Positions 7,115 to 15,361 of a stretch of 64,000 nucleotides of DNA are shown one piece after another. Made by a program: the position numbers and the translations under genes. Source of the DNA: Ferdinandcohnia sp047238305 (GTDB taxonomy: Bacteria; Bacillota; Bacilli; Bacillales; Bacillaceae_L); the NCBI RefSeq assembly GCF_047238305.1, contig NZ_JBDFMO010000001.1:558001-622000 (forward strand), given 5' to 3'. The notes below the pieces were generated by a model, which saw nothing but the letters and a program-made list of their open reading frames with translations, was not told the origin of the DNA and made no database searches. Each line of letters starts with the position of its first letter. Position 1 is the first letter of the stretch.

Positions 7115-7389
7115 TTCTTTCTGAACAAGAAATTATTAATGCGGTTTGTGTTTATATTGGCTTGAAAAAACAAGTAAAGCCAGAAGAAGTCGAAGTAGAG
7201 CTTATGTATGATGATGACTACGGGTTCTCCGCTGAAGCATATGTCAACGATCGCAAACAGGTTCTCATCATGGCAAACCTAATCGAAGCGATTCGTTTAT
7301 GGCTTGGAGAATTTCTGAATCGAGACCCATATGCAGGAATCAAGCTTGTATTAGACGATGAAGAAGGCATCATTGCCCATATTAACTAA
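7102..7389 (+). CDS. DUF2653 (YxcD-like) small acidic protein
   Basis: A 95-residue soluble acidic protein, METLILSEQEIINAVCVYIG..., with the YDDDYGFSAE block in the middle. It resembles the YxcD/DUF2653 family of Bacillus, whose function is unknown. There is no signal or membrane segment. It starts inside the end of the preceding gene and shares its terminator, so the pair forms a two-gene unit; a cytoplasmic partner for the membrane protein is a plain inference from this overlap. Confidence 0.75.
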   Translation: METLILSEQEIINAVCVYIGLKKQVKPEEVEVELMYDDDYGFSAEAYVNDRKQVLIMANLIEAIRLWLGEFLNRDPYAGIKLVLDDEEGIIAHIN

Positions 7390-7393
7390 AATT

Positions 7394-7425
7394 AAAAAAG
7401 CTCATCCAAATGGATGAGCTTTTTT
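7394..7425. terminator. bidirectional terminator between the DUF2653 gene and the diguanylate cyclase gene
   Basis: Perfect eight-pair stem GCTCATCC/GGATGAGC with an AAAT loop, flanked by A6 and T6, so it works for both convergent genes. Confidence 0.9.
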
Positions 7426-8614
7426 AATTCGCCACGACTATTCGATTTTTTCCATTCTCTTTTGCAGCGTAAAGGGCTTGATCTGCTGCCTTCTTCAACG
7501 CATCCACAGTTGTTCCATTATACGGATAGACACCAACACCAGTGCTGATTGAAACGGTGATTTTTTCATCATCAACGATGAGTGGGTGTTCCGAGTAATA
7601 CTCGTTTAACTTATAGTAGATGTCCTTCACACCCAAATCAATGCGGGTTTTAATAAGAATCATGAACTCATCCCCCGCATATCGATAGCCTTCCATCTTA
7701 TCATTGCAAAGTGTTTTCATGCCGTCTGCAAGTATTTTTAAATATAAATCACCCGCATCATGGCCGAAGCGGTCATTTACTTGCTTTAAATCATCAGAAT
7801 CGATCATCATAACTGTAATCTCGCCATCATCATTTCGAATTAATTGTCCTAAATCCTCATGGAAAGCACGATGGTTTTTTAAACCTGTTAATTCGTCTGT
7901 GCGGGACATTGTGTAAATTTTTCCGTATAATCGTGCTGTTTCAATCGAATTGATAACTTGAGCACCGATCATTTGCAAAAGGTCCTCGTGTTCCTTCCGA
8001 TAGGCGAAATCCCTATAGCTTTGTGCTGAAATGACACCTTTTACTTGATCATCCATCACAACTGGTACGAATAAACAAGACCTTGTGTCTTGCTCTCCTT
8101 CTCCCATTTTCGTATCATACTCAATGTTTTGATTTCGATGCTTGAGGTGAACGATTTCTCGTGTTTTTATAACCTTTGATGTGTAATTTTCACCAAACTC
8201 CACGGTACTTGGTGGGGCAGGTTCACCGTTATCCATAATAAAAATCATTTGAATTTGTGCATCACCAGGATTGTGCAGGGCAATATAAAACGAGTCCGTT
8301 GGCATAACGCGTGATACCATCTCGTAGGACTTTTGAAGAAGAACGCTTTCATTTAAAGTTTTGCTGCAAATTTGGGCAAATTCATGAAGGATACGGTAAT
8401 GCTTGTTCATCCAATGCATATTTTCCATTTGTTCGTTCATTTGTTGGAGTTGGGTTAAAAGGGTGCTAGTAATCTTTTGTTCCTCTTGTTCCTGACCAAT
8501 CTCGTCAAAAAAGCTACGAGTTTCGTCAGAAATCAGGTTCTTTTCGAAACCAACCTTTTCGACTAATTCACTCAGTTTTCTTAGTACGTTCAGATTCTGG
8601 ATGGTTTTCTTCAT
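7424..8614 (-). CDS. GAF-GGDEF diguanylate cyclase
   Basis: A 396-residue cytoplasmic protein. A predicted coiled region at about 40-65 precedes a GAF sensor domain (about 75-230) and a GGDEF domain (about 235-396) that starts with DELTGL (240-245). The active-site loop reads AGDEF (313-317); the G-to-A change at the first position is common in active enzymes. The product-inhibition I-site RxxD, expected at 304-307, reads NDKM and is absent. The enzyme should make c-di-GMP from two GTP. Its 340-base leader holds a c-di-GMP-I riboswitch with a terminator, so product feedback probably acts on transcription. There are no membrane segments. The ligand of the GAF domain is unknown. Confidence 0.92.
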   Translation of the reverse strand: MKKTIQNLNVLRKLSELVEKVGFEKNLISDETRSFFDEIGQEQEEQKITSTLLTQLQQMNEQMENMHWMNKHYRILHEFAQICSKTLNESVLLQKSYEMVSRVMPTDSFYIALHNPGDAQIQMIFIMDNGEPAPPSTVEFGENYTSKVIKTREIVHLKHRNQNIEYDTKMGEGEQDTRSCLFVPVVMDDQVKGVISAQSYRDFAYRKEHEDLLQMIGAQVINSIETARLYGKIYTMSRTDELTGLKNHRAFHEDLGQLIRNDDGEITVMMIDSDDLKQVNDRFGHDAGDLYLKILADGMKTLCNDKMEGYRYAGDEFMILIKTRIDLGVKDIYYKLNEYYSEHPLIVDDEKITVSISTGVGVYPYNGTTVDALKKAADQALYAAKENGKNRIVVAN

Positions 8615-8644
8615 GCATAATCACTTCCAAATTTTTTTAAAGAA

Positions 8645-8721
8645 TGTTCAAAAAACCGGTTGAAAATGGCACTGGTCATGGCGTTTCGTCGACGCGGTCC
8701 TTTTCCCCTTCCTTTTGAACA
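8645..8721. repeat. dispersed hairpin-like repeat, copy 1
   Basis: Bounded by TGTTCAAAA and TTTTGAACA. Inner blocks CCGGTTGAAAATG near the left end and TCCTTTTC near the right end, and a flanking TTATCCA, recur in the copy at 17011-17098, while the middle differs. It lies in the leader of the cyclase gene, between the riboswitch terminator and the start codon. Confidence 0.7.
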
Positions 8722-8776
8722 TGCTAATTTATCCAAAAATCTAGTAAAATAGTAACAACAATATACTTAATGGTAT

Positions 8777-8810
8777 AAAAAAAAAGACTAATCACACACC
8801 GATTAATCTT
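8777..8810 (-). terminator. riboswitch expression-platform terminator
   Basis: On the minus strand AAGATTAATC pairs with GATTAGTCTT (ten pairs, one G-U) across a seven-base loop and runs into nine T residues. It lies 26 bases after the end of the c-di-GMP-I aptamer and 160 bases before the cyclase start. Confidence 0.9.
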
Positions 8811-8835
8811 CGCTCTTACGATACGAGTTTTACTC

Positions 8836-8910
8836 GGCAACTGGCTGGCATGTCCAACTGGACTAAGCCCCTATAGTTTTGCGTCTTCATCTTTCAATGA
8901 ATTTGCCTTT
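8836..8910 (-). ncRNA. c-di-GMP-I (GEMM-I) riboswitch aptamer
   Basis: Read on the minus strand, all hallmark parts are present in order: P1 strand GGCAAA; hairpin TTCATT-GAAA-GATGAA with its GNRA tetraloop; the conserved core GACGCAAAAC; the second arm with TATAGGGGCTTAG, a small GTCC-AGTT-GGAC hairpin and ATGCCAGCC (tetraloop receptor side); and the closing P1 strand GTTGCC. An intrinsic terminator follows. The first gene downstream is a GGDEF diguanylate cyclase, so the RNA senses the product of the gene it controls. Whether ligand binding turns the gene on or off needs folding of the expression platform. Confidence 0.93.
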
Positions 8911-8958
8911 CCTTTATACAATTATCTTTAAAGAAAGATTATTTCAAATTGTACTATA

Positions 8959-8987
8959 ATTATATTTCTATTTTCACATTTGGTCAA
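8959..8987 (-). promoter_or_regulatory. sigma-A promoter of the riboswitch-cyclase transcript
   Basis: TTGACC (8982-8987) and a perfect TATAAT (8959-8964) are spaced by 17 bases on the minus strand; the start would be near 8952, about 40 bases before the aptamer. Confidence 0.8.
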
Positions 8988-9111
8988 TGAAATTAACCTC
9001 ACCTTTTTCTAAAAATGTTAATTTATTCCTACTACCAATTTACTAGATTCTTTTTTCGGTCTATATACGATCACTCCATTTATATTTTTACACTTGACTT
9101 TATGAATGTTA

Positions 9112-9139
9112 TTGAATTTTTTGCCGATTCGTGTATAAT
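9112..9139 (+). promoter_or_regulatory. sigma-A promoter of potABCD
   Basis: TTGAAT (9112-9117), 16-base spacer, TATAAT (9134-9139). The start would be near 9146, about 50 bases before potA. Confidence 0.65.
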
Positions 9140-9196
9140 TATGCCGGATTACACAAAAACTATTACCTTATTTTATATAGAAAGAAGGGGGTTGCT

Positions 9197-10306
9197 ATGA
9201 CCAGTATACCTATTATCCAATTTAAAAATGTGACGAAACAATATGACAATGACCCACCTGTCCTTAACAATGTCAGCTTTGAAATTGAAAGAGGAAAGTT
9301 TTATACCCTTCTTGGTCCATCCGGATGTGGAAAAACAACGATTTTGCGTTTGATCGCAGGATTTATCGAACCCTCAGATGGAGAGGTTTATTTTAATGGC
9401 AAAAAAGTAAACACCACACCTGCCAATAAGCGTCAGGTTAATACAGTGTTTCAGGATTATGCTTTATTTCCACATCTTAATGTATATGAAAATGTTGCCT
9501 TTGGCTTACGAATAAAAAAAATGAAGCAATCTGAAATCGATAAAAAAGTGAAAGAAGCCCTAAGCTTTGTCAATCTTACTGGCTATGAAAACCGCGAAAT
9601 TAGAGAAATGTCGGGTGGTCAAAGACAACGTGTGGCAATTGCTCGAGCGATTGTGAACGAGCCTGAGATTATTTTATTGGATGAGCCATTGTCAGCACTT
9701 GATTTAAAGCTCCGTACAGAAATGCAATATGAACTCCGTGACCTTCAAAAGCGACTTGGTATTACCTTTATCTTTGTCACACATGACCAAGAGGAGGCAC
9801 TTGCTATGTCTGATGAGATATTTGTATTGAATAAAGGAGACATACAACAAAGTGGCACCCCTATCGATATATATGACGAACCCATCAATCGCTTTGTCGC
9901 TGATTTTATCGGAGAATCGAATATCGTAAAAGGAAAAATGCATCGAGACTTTTTAGTTGAATTCGTTGGAAAGACATTTGATTGTGTTGACCAAGGTTTT
10001 TCAGACAATGAGCCTGTTGAAATTGTCATCCGTCCTGAAGATCTAGAAATAACCTCTGTTGAAAAAGGAAAGCTTCAAGTTGTTGTAGATTCTCAGCTTT
10101 TTAGAGGGGTTCACTATGAAATTTGCGGCTTTGATAAGGATGGAAATGAGTGGCTTGTACACTCTACAAAGAAAGCTAAAGTTGGCGATGAAATCGGACT
10201 TTACTTTGATCCAGAGGCGATTCATGTTATGCGGATTGGTGAAACAGAGGAAGAATATGATCGTCGCTTAGAGGCATATGTGGACGGGGAAAGCCATGGA
10301 AAATAA
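9197..10306 (+). CDS. potA: spermidine/putrescine ABC transporter ATP-binding protein
   Basis: A 369-residue ATPase. Walker A is GPSGCGKTT at about residues 38-46, the ABC signature is MSGGQRQRVAIARAI near 137, and Walker B is IILLDEPLSALD. A C-terminal TOBE-type domain (about 280-360, with IVIRPEDLEI) is typical of PotA. The ATG at 9197 follows AAGAAGGGGG; the open frame upstream has no ribosome-binding site and reaches into the promoter. The gene heads the potABCD operon and overlaps potB by 11 bases. PotA energises polyamine import through PotBC. Confidence 0.95.
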   Translation: MTSIPIIQFKNVTKQYDNDPPVLNNVSFEIERGKFYTLLGPSGCGKTTILRLIAGFIEPSDGEVYFNGKKVNTTPANKRQVNTVFQDYALFPHLNVYENVAFGLRIKKMKQSEIDKKVKEALSFVNLTGYENREIREMSGGQRQRVAIARAIVNEPEIILLDEPLSALDLKLRTEMQYELRDLQKRLGITFIFVTHDQEEALAMSDEIFVLNKGDIQQSGTPIDIYDEPINRFVADFIGESNIVKGKMHRDFLVEFVGKTFDCVDQGFSDNEPVEIVIRPEDLEITSVEKGKLQVVVDSQLFRGVHYEICGFDKDGNEWLVHSTKKAKVGDEIGLYFDPEAIHVMRIGETEEEYDRRLEAYVDGESHGK

Positions 10307-11114
10307 GCTGACTCGCAATATATATTTTATCCCTTATGCACTATGGATTCTTGTATTTGTTATTGCTCCGATTACACTTGTTCTCTATTATTCATTTTTT
10401 GATATAGAGGGAAATCTATCATTAATAAATTACAAAACATTTTTCACACCAACTTATCTAAAGATGACATTAAGCTCATTTTGGTATGCCTTTTTAATAA
10501 CAGCTGTCTCATTATTGGTCGCATACCCTACAGCCTATTTAATCACTAGAACGAAGCATAAACATCTTTGGTTGCTTCTCATCATTGCTCCTTCTTGGAT
10601 CAATCTTCTATTAAAAGCATATGCTTTTATTGGGATTTTTGGAGCCTATGGAACTGCCAACGCGATTCTTGAAGTACTGGGTATCGGCTCTAGACAGTTA
10701 TTATTTACTGATTTCAGCTTTGTGTTTGTATCTGTTTATATTTTTATTCCATTTATGATTTTACCTATCTTTAACTCATTAGATGAGTTAAATCCAAGTC
10801 TATTGGACGCTGCTAGAGACCTTGGAGCATCAAAATGGACAACGTTTCGTCGTGTCATTTTTCCATTAACGATTCAGGGTGTAAAATCAGGATGCCAGGT
10901 TGTCTTTATTCCTGCCCTATCATTATTCATGCTTACTCGATTAATTGCAGGAAACAAAGTGATCACACTTGGTACTGCTATTGAACAACAGTTTCTCGTC
11001 ACACAGGATTGGGGCATGGGTTCGACCATTGCTGTCTTCCTTATTATTTTCATGGTACTAATTATGGTAGTGACTGGAAACCGCAAGAAACGAGGTGCTA
11101 AAAATGAGAGATAA
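10296..11114 (+). CDS. potB: spermidine/putrescine ABC transporter permease PotB
   Basis: A 272-residue inner membrane permease with six predicted helices, starting MENKLTRNIYFIPYALWILVF. The EAA-loop that contacts PotA is seen as DAARDLGASKWTTFRRVIFP (about residues 172-191). The chosen ATG lies inside the end of potA and follows GGGGAAAG. The stop overlaps potC by 11 bases, so all four pot genes are translationally coupled. Confidence 0.95.
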   Translation: MENKLTRNIYFIPYALWILVFVIAPITLVLYYSFFDIEGNLSLINYKTFFTPTYLKMTLSSFWYAFLITAVSLLVAYPTAYLITRTKHKHLWLLLIIAPSWINLLLKAYAFIGIFGAYGTANAILEVLGIGSRQLLFTDFSFVFVSVYIFIPFMILPIFNSLDELNPSLLDAARDLGASKWTTFRRVIFPLTIQGVKSGCQVVFIPALSLFMLTRLIAGNKVITLGTAIEQQFLVTQDWGMGSTIAVFLIIFMVLIMVVTGNRKKRGAKNER

Positions 11115-11907
11115 ACTTACCATCTCTTCAAAAGTATATCTATTTATTATTTTCTTCATTTTATACGCACCGATTTTTTATTTGGTCTATTACTCCTTTA
11201 ATAGTGGCGGCACGATGAACAATTTCGAGGGTTTTACCTTGGATTGGTATAAGGAGCTATTTGGAGATACACGATTACTCATCATTGTGTTAAATACATT
11301 TGTGATCGCCTTGCTATCGGCACTCTTTTCAACGATTATCGGGGTGCTTGGGGCAATTGGGATTCACTCTGTGAGAAAAAGACAAACTCAAAATACGTTA
11401 TTGTCCTTAAATAACGTTTTAATTGTAAGTCCAGATGTTATCATTGGTGCATCTTTCCTTATTTTATTAACTATGGCTGGAATTAAATTAGGCTTTTATT
11501 CTGTACTGCTTTCACATATCGCCTTCTGTATTCCAATTGTCGTACTCATGGTATTACCTAAATTAAAGGAAATGAGCCCAAGTTTAATCGACGCAGCAAA
11601 GGATCTTGGGGCAAGCCAGTGGCAAGTCTTAACAAAGGTCATTATCCCTTATATTACACCAGGGATTTTCGCAGGATTTTTCATGGCACTAACCTATTCC
11701 TTTGATGATTTCGCAGTTACCTTTTTCGTGACAGGCAATGGTTTCTCAACGCTTTCCGTTGAAATCTACTCGCTTGCACGCCGCGGAATTTCATTAAATA
11801 TTAATGCATTGTCTACTCTATTATTTATCTTCACAATGCTGCTTGCTGTCGGCTATTACTTTATCGCACAACGTGGTAATACACGTGGATTGGGGGTTCG
11901 GAAATGA
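11104..11907 (+). CDS. potC: spermidine/putrescine ABC transporter permease PotC
   Basis: A 267-residue permease with six helices and the EAA-loop DAAKDLGASQWQVLTKVIIP in the usual place before the fifth helix. It pairs with PotB to form the translocation path. A GTG nine bases upstream is in frame, but the ATG at 11104 is better spaced from GAGGTG. Its stop overlaps the potD start as ATGA. Confidence 0.95.
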   Translation: MRDKLTISSKVYLFIIFFILYAPIFYLVYYSFNSGGTMNNFEGFTLDWYKELFGDTRLLIIVLNTFVIALLSALFSTIIGVLGAIGIHSVRKRQTQNTLLSLNNVLIVSPDVIIGASFLILLTMAGIKLGFYSVLLSHIAFCIPIVVLMVLPKLKEMSPSLIDAAKDLGASQWQVLTKVIIPYITPGIFAGFFMALTYSFDDFAVTFFVTGNGFSTLSVEIYSLARRGISLNINALSTLLFIFTMLLAVGYYFIAQRGNTRGLGVRK

Positions 11908-12977
11908 CGAAACTCATCCGTGCTTTCTTAACAATCGTGCTTGTCTCAGCTGGTCTTCTTTATCTGATCCATTATTTAAATTCGTCTCAAGGCCTTGCAA
12001 GTGGGAACACCTTGACGATTTATAACTGGGGAGATTATATTGACGAAGAATTAATTGACCGCTTTGAAGAGGAAACTGGAATCAAGGTCATTTACGAAAC
12101 CTTTGACTCCAATGAAGCGATGATGACAAAAATTGAACAAGGTGGGACAACGTATGATATCGCAGTTCCATCTGAATATATGATTGATAAAATGCGCCAA
12201 GAGGACTTGCTTATCCCTCTTGATCATTCGAAGCTTCCAAATTTAAAAAACATTGATGAGCGTTTCATGGATCTTGCTTTTGATCCAGGCAATAAATACT
12301 CTGTTCCGTATTTCTGGGGAACCGTTGGAATCGTGTTTAATCCAACAATGCTTGACGGAAAAGAGTTTACTAGTTGGAATGACCTTTGGGATCCTTCCTT
12401 AAAGAATGAAATTATCTTGGTCGACGGCGCTAGAGAAATCATGGGAATGGGGCTTAACTCTATTGGGTATTCACTCAATGATACAAATCTTGATCACTTA
12501 ATAGAAGCGAAAGAAAAACTCGTCACTCTTACACCAAATGTCAAAGCCATTGTTGGTGACGAAGGAAAAGTCCTCATCCAAAATGAAGAGGCGGCAATTG
12601 GGATTGTATGGTCAGGTGATGCTGCTGACATAATGTGGGAAAATGAAGATATCGACTATGTGGTGCCAAGCGAAGGCTCGAACCTATGGTTTGATAATAT
12701 GGTGATTCCAAAGACCGCGAAAAATATTGAGGGTGCCCACCAATTCATTAACTTTATGTTGGATGCGGAAGTCGCAGCGCAAAACACAGAATATGTGAGC
12801 TACTCTACGCCAAACAAAGAAGCACTGCAATATATGCCTGAAGATATGGTGACTGATGAGCGATTCTACCCGTCACCTGAGCTTACAGAGAGGCTCGAAG
12901 TTTATGAAAACCTAGGCAAAAAGAATCTGGCCATCTACAACCAGCTTTTCTTAGAATTCAAAATGGCGCAGAATTAA
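11904..12977 (+). CDS. potD: polyamine-binding protein PotD
   Basis: A 357-residue extracellular solute-binding protein. An N-terminal hydrophobic helix (about residues 5-24) has no lipobox cysteine, so the protein seems to be held by an uncleaved anchor or released, not lipidated. The mature part begins with LTIYNWGDYIDEELIDRFEEETGIKV, the PotD/PotF hallmark with polyamine-contacting W and D residues, and has the SEYMIDKM block after it. It is the last gene of potABCD and is followed by a strong terminator. Confidence 0.95.
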   Translation: MTKLIRAFLTIVLVSAGLLYLIHYLNSSQGLASGNTLTIYNWGDYIDEELIDRFEEETGIKVIYETFDSNEAMMTKIEQGGTTYDIAVPSEYMIDKMRQEDLLIPLDHSKLPNLKNIDERFMDLAFDPGNKYSVPYFWGTVGIVFNPTMLDGKEFTSWNDLWDPSLKNEIILVDGAREIMGMGLNSIGYSLNDTNLDHLIEAKEKLVTLTPNVKAIVGDEGKVLIQNEEAAIGIVWSGDAADIMWENEDIDYVVPSEGSNLWFDNMVIPKTAKNIEGAHQFINFMLDAEVAAQNTEYVSYSTPNKEALQYMPEDMVTDERFYPSPELTERLEVYENLGKKNLAIYNQLFLEFKMAQN

Positions 12978-12991
12978 ATAAGTAAAGCAAA

Positions 12992-13026
12992 CCCCTTATG
13001 TATCCGAAACATAAGGGGATTTTTTT
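12992..13026 (+). terminator. intrinsic terminator of potABCD
   Basis: Ten-pair perfect stem CCCCTTATGT/ACATAAGGGG with a seven-base loop and a T7 tail. Confidence 0.9.
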
Positions 13027-13207
13027 GTCCTCCTCCCTTCGTCTCCTTCCTTTTTTCATTTTAATACTTTTCTAATAATATTAAATATTAACATAATATT
13101 TTATTCTGAAATAACAATAAAATTTACTTAAGCGATTTCATTATGATAATAAAGCGATTTTTCTCTCTATTAAAAGATTTATATCATTTTTAATCGATTT
13201 ATTTTTC

Positions 13208-13235
13208 TTGAAATTCTGATTGCGAGGTGTATAAT
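13208..13235 (+). promoter_or_regulatory. sigma-A promoter of the first oligopeptide ABC operon
   Basis: TTGAAA (13208-13213), 16-base spacer, TATAAT (13230-13235). The 325-base gap between potD and this operon is otherwise very A+T-rich and shows no gene. Confidence 0.7.
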
Positions 13236-13302
13236 TATACTTTGTTATTAATATATTACAAAAATTTTAATTAGTATCCCAATATAGAAAGGGGTGGATA
13301 TT

Positions 13303-14307
13303 ATGGAAGATACTATTCTAGAAATAAAAGGGTTAAAAACCCACTTTCTTACTGATAGTGGACAAATTCCTGCTGTAAACGGGGTTGATCTTTACTTAAA
13401 AAAAGGTGAGATCCTTGGAATCGTCGGTGAGTCTGGTTGCGGTAAAAGTGTAACTTCTCTTTCTATCATGCAACTCGTGCAGCATCCAGGAAAAATAGTT
13501 GGCGGTGAAATTTTATTTAACGGAGAAGATCTTGTTCTCGCAAAGGAAAAGCGAATGAGACAAATTCGCGGAAATAAAATCGGAATGATATTCCAAGAGC
13601 CAATGACATCATTAAACCCTGTATTCACAATCGGGAATCAATTAATTGAAGCTATTTTAATACACAATAAGATTTCGAAAAAAGAAGCCCGAATGAGAGC
13701 AATTGAGATGTTAAACCTTGTTGGACTTCCAAGGGCAAACGAATTAATAGATGAATATCCTCACCAATTATCCGGGGGTATGCGTCAAAGAGTCATGATT
13801 GCGATGGCAATGGTCTGTGAACCTGAAATTTTGATTGCGGATGAGCCAACCACTGCCCTTGACGTGACCATCCAGGCTCAAATCCTGGAGTTGATGAAAA
13901 AGCTAAATAAAGAAACGAATACTTCTATCATTATGATTACACATGACCTTGGAGTCGTTGCGGAAATGTGTGACAGGATAGCCGTTATGTATTCAGGTAA
14001 GGTTGTTGAAGAAGGCGATACTAAGTCCCTTTTTAAAAATCCTCAGCATCCTTATACAAAAGGGCTTATCGAGTCTGTTCCAGACGTTCGAACTAAAAAA
14101 GACCGTCTATTCTCTATACCTGGCAGTGTGCCAATCCCGGGTTCTATTAAAAAGGGCTGCCATTTTGCAGAAAGATGCCCATATGCATTTGATAAGTGTA
14201 GAGAAGTTGCTCCTAGTTTACTAGATGTCGGAAATGGCCAACGTGCAAGATGTCATCTACATGAAACGGAAGCAAAGGCTTTACTCCTACAGGATGCATC
14301 ACATTAA
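13303..14307 (+). CDS. oligopeptide/dipeptide ABC transporter ATP-binding protein (OppD/DppD type), system 1
   Basis: A 334-residue ATPase. Walker A GESGCGKS is at about residues 39-46, the signature LSGGMRQRVMIAMAM at about 153, Walker B ILIADEPTTALD at about 173-184. The C-terminal oligopeptide/dipeptide domain carries the Fe-S-type cysteines C-x5-C-x6-C (GCHFAERCPYAFDKC). The ATG at 13303 follows AAAGGGGTGG; an in-frame GTG nine bases upstream lies inside that site. Gene order in this operon is D-F-A-B-C, the order of the B. subtilis app operon, though substrate preference cannot be read from sequence. Confidence 0.92.
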   Translation: MEDTILEIKGLKTHFLTDSGQIPAVNGVDLYLKKGEILGIVGESGCGKSVTSLSIMQLVQHPGKIVGGEILFNGEDLVLAKEKRMRQIRGNKIGMIFQEPMTSLNPVFTIGNQLIEAILIHNKISKKEARMRAIEMLNLVGLPRANELIDEYPHQLSGGMRQRVMIAMAMVCEPEILIADEPTTALDVTIQAQILELMKKLNKETNTSIIMITHDLGVVAEMCDRIAVMYSGKVVEEGDTKSLFKNPQHPYTKGLIESVPDVRTKKDRLFSIPGSVPIPGSIKKGCHFAERCPYAFDKCREVAPSLLDVGNGQRARCHLHETEAKALLLQDASH

Positions 14308-14329
14308 ACGGTAAAGGAGGGAGAAAAGA

Positions 14330-15310
14330 ATGTCCGAAACATTATTGGAAGTAAAAGACCTACAAAAACATTTTCCGATTAATAGTGGAGTCCTTCAAAA
14401 GCAAACAGGTGCAGTTAAAGCAGTTGATGGCGTATCCTTCACACTACATAAAGGAGAAACACTCGGATTAGTTGGGGAAAGTGGTTGTGGAAAATCAACA
14501 ACTGGCCGTATGCTTATGCGACTACTTGAGCCTACTGGCGGAAAAATTATTTTTGAAGATAGGGATTTAATGACTCTTTCTAATTCAGAAATGAGAAAGA
14601 TGAGAAAAGATATCCAAATGGTATTCCAGGATCCTTTTGCATCACTAAACCCACGGCATACTGTTGAAAAAATAATTGAAGAGCCTTTAATCGTTCATGG
14701 ACTTAGAAATAGGCAAGAACGAAAAAAAAGAGTCCAGGAACTACTAGAAATTGTTGGCTTAAACTCCTATCACGCTAAACGATACCCACATCAATTTAGC
14801 GGAGGTCAAAGACAACGGATTGGTATTGCCCGAGCCTTAGCCGTTAAACCAAAACTTATTATTGCAGATGAACCTGTATCAGCTCTTGATGTTTCCATTC
14901 AATCTCAGGTTCTAAATCTACTTGAAGATTTACAGAAGGACTTTGATTTAACATATTTATTTATTGCCCATGACTTAGGCGTTGTCCGCCACATTAGCGA
15001 TCGTGTTGGAGTGATGTATTTAGGAAGAATCGTAGAGTTAACCGATAGTGATCGATTATACGAATCTCCTAAGCATCCATATACGGAAGCCTTGCTCTCT
15101 TCTGTCCCTATTCCGGATCCAGAGCATCAGCAGGAACGAATTATTCTAAGTGGTGATGTACCTAGTCCATCAAATCCACCTACTGGATGCCCGTTCCATA
15201 CACGTTGCCCAAAGGCAATGGATATTTGTAAACAGGTTGTTCCTACTCTCCAAGAGGTAGAGCAAGGTCACTTTACAGCTTGCCATCTTCATGGAGAAGA
15301 GCAAATATAA
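14330..15310 (+). CDS. oligopeptide/dipeptide ABC transporter ATP-binding protein (OppF/DppF type), system 1
   Basis: A 326-residue ATPase, partner of the OppD-type protein before it. Walker A GESGCGKST at about 45-53, the F-type insert DPFASLNPRHTV, signature FSGGQRQRIGIARAL, Walker B LIIADEPVSALD, and the C-terminal cysteine cluster GCPFHTRCPKAMDIC. AAAGGAGGGAG lies before its ATG, 22 bases after the previous stop. Confidence 0.92.
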   Translation: MSETLLEVKDLQKHFPINSGVLQKQTGAVKAVDGVSFTLHKGETLGLVGESGCGKSTTGRMLMRLLEPTGGKIIFEDRDLMTLSNSEMRKMRKDIQMVFQDPFASLNPRHTVEKIIEEPLIVHGLRNRQERKKRVQELLEIVGLNSYHAKRYPHQFSGGQRQRIGIARALAVKPKLIIADEPVSALDVSIQSQVLNLLEDLQKDFDLTYLFIAHDLGVVRHISDRVGVMYLGRIVELTDSDRLYESPKHPYTEALLSSVPIPDPEHQQERIILSGDVPSPSNPPTGCPFHTRCPKAMDICKQVVPTLQEVEQGHFTACHLHGEEQI

Positions 15311-15361
15311 ATAGGCAGCATAAATCGCTGCCCAACATAAACATTTTTGGAGGGGAAAATT

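Noticed and set aside
9131..9196. N-terminal extension of PotA
   Set aside because: The upstream GTG overlaps the -10 hexamer, so it could not be in the transcript.
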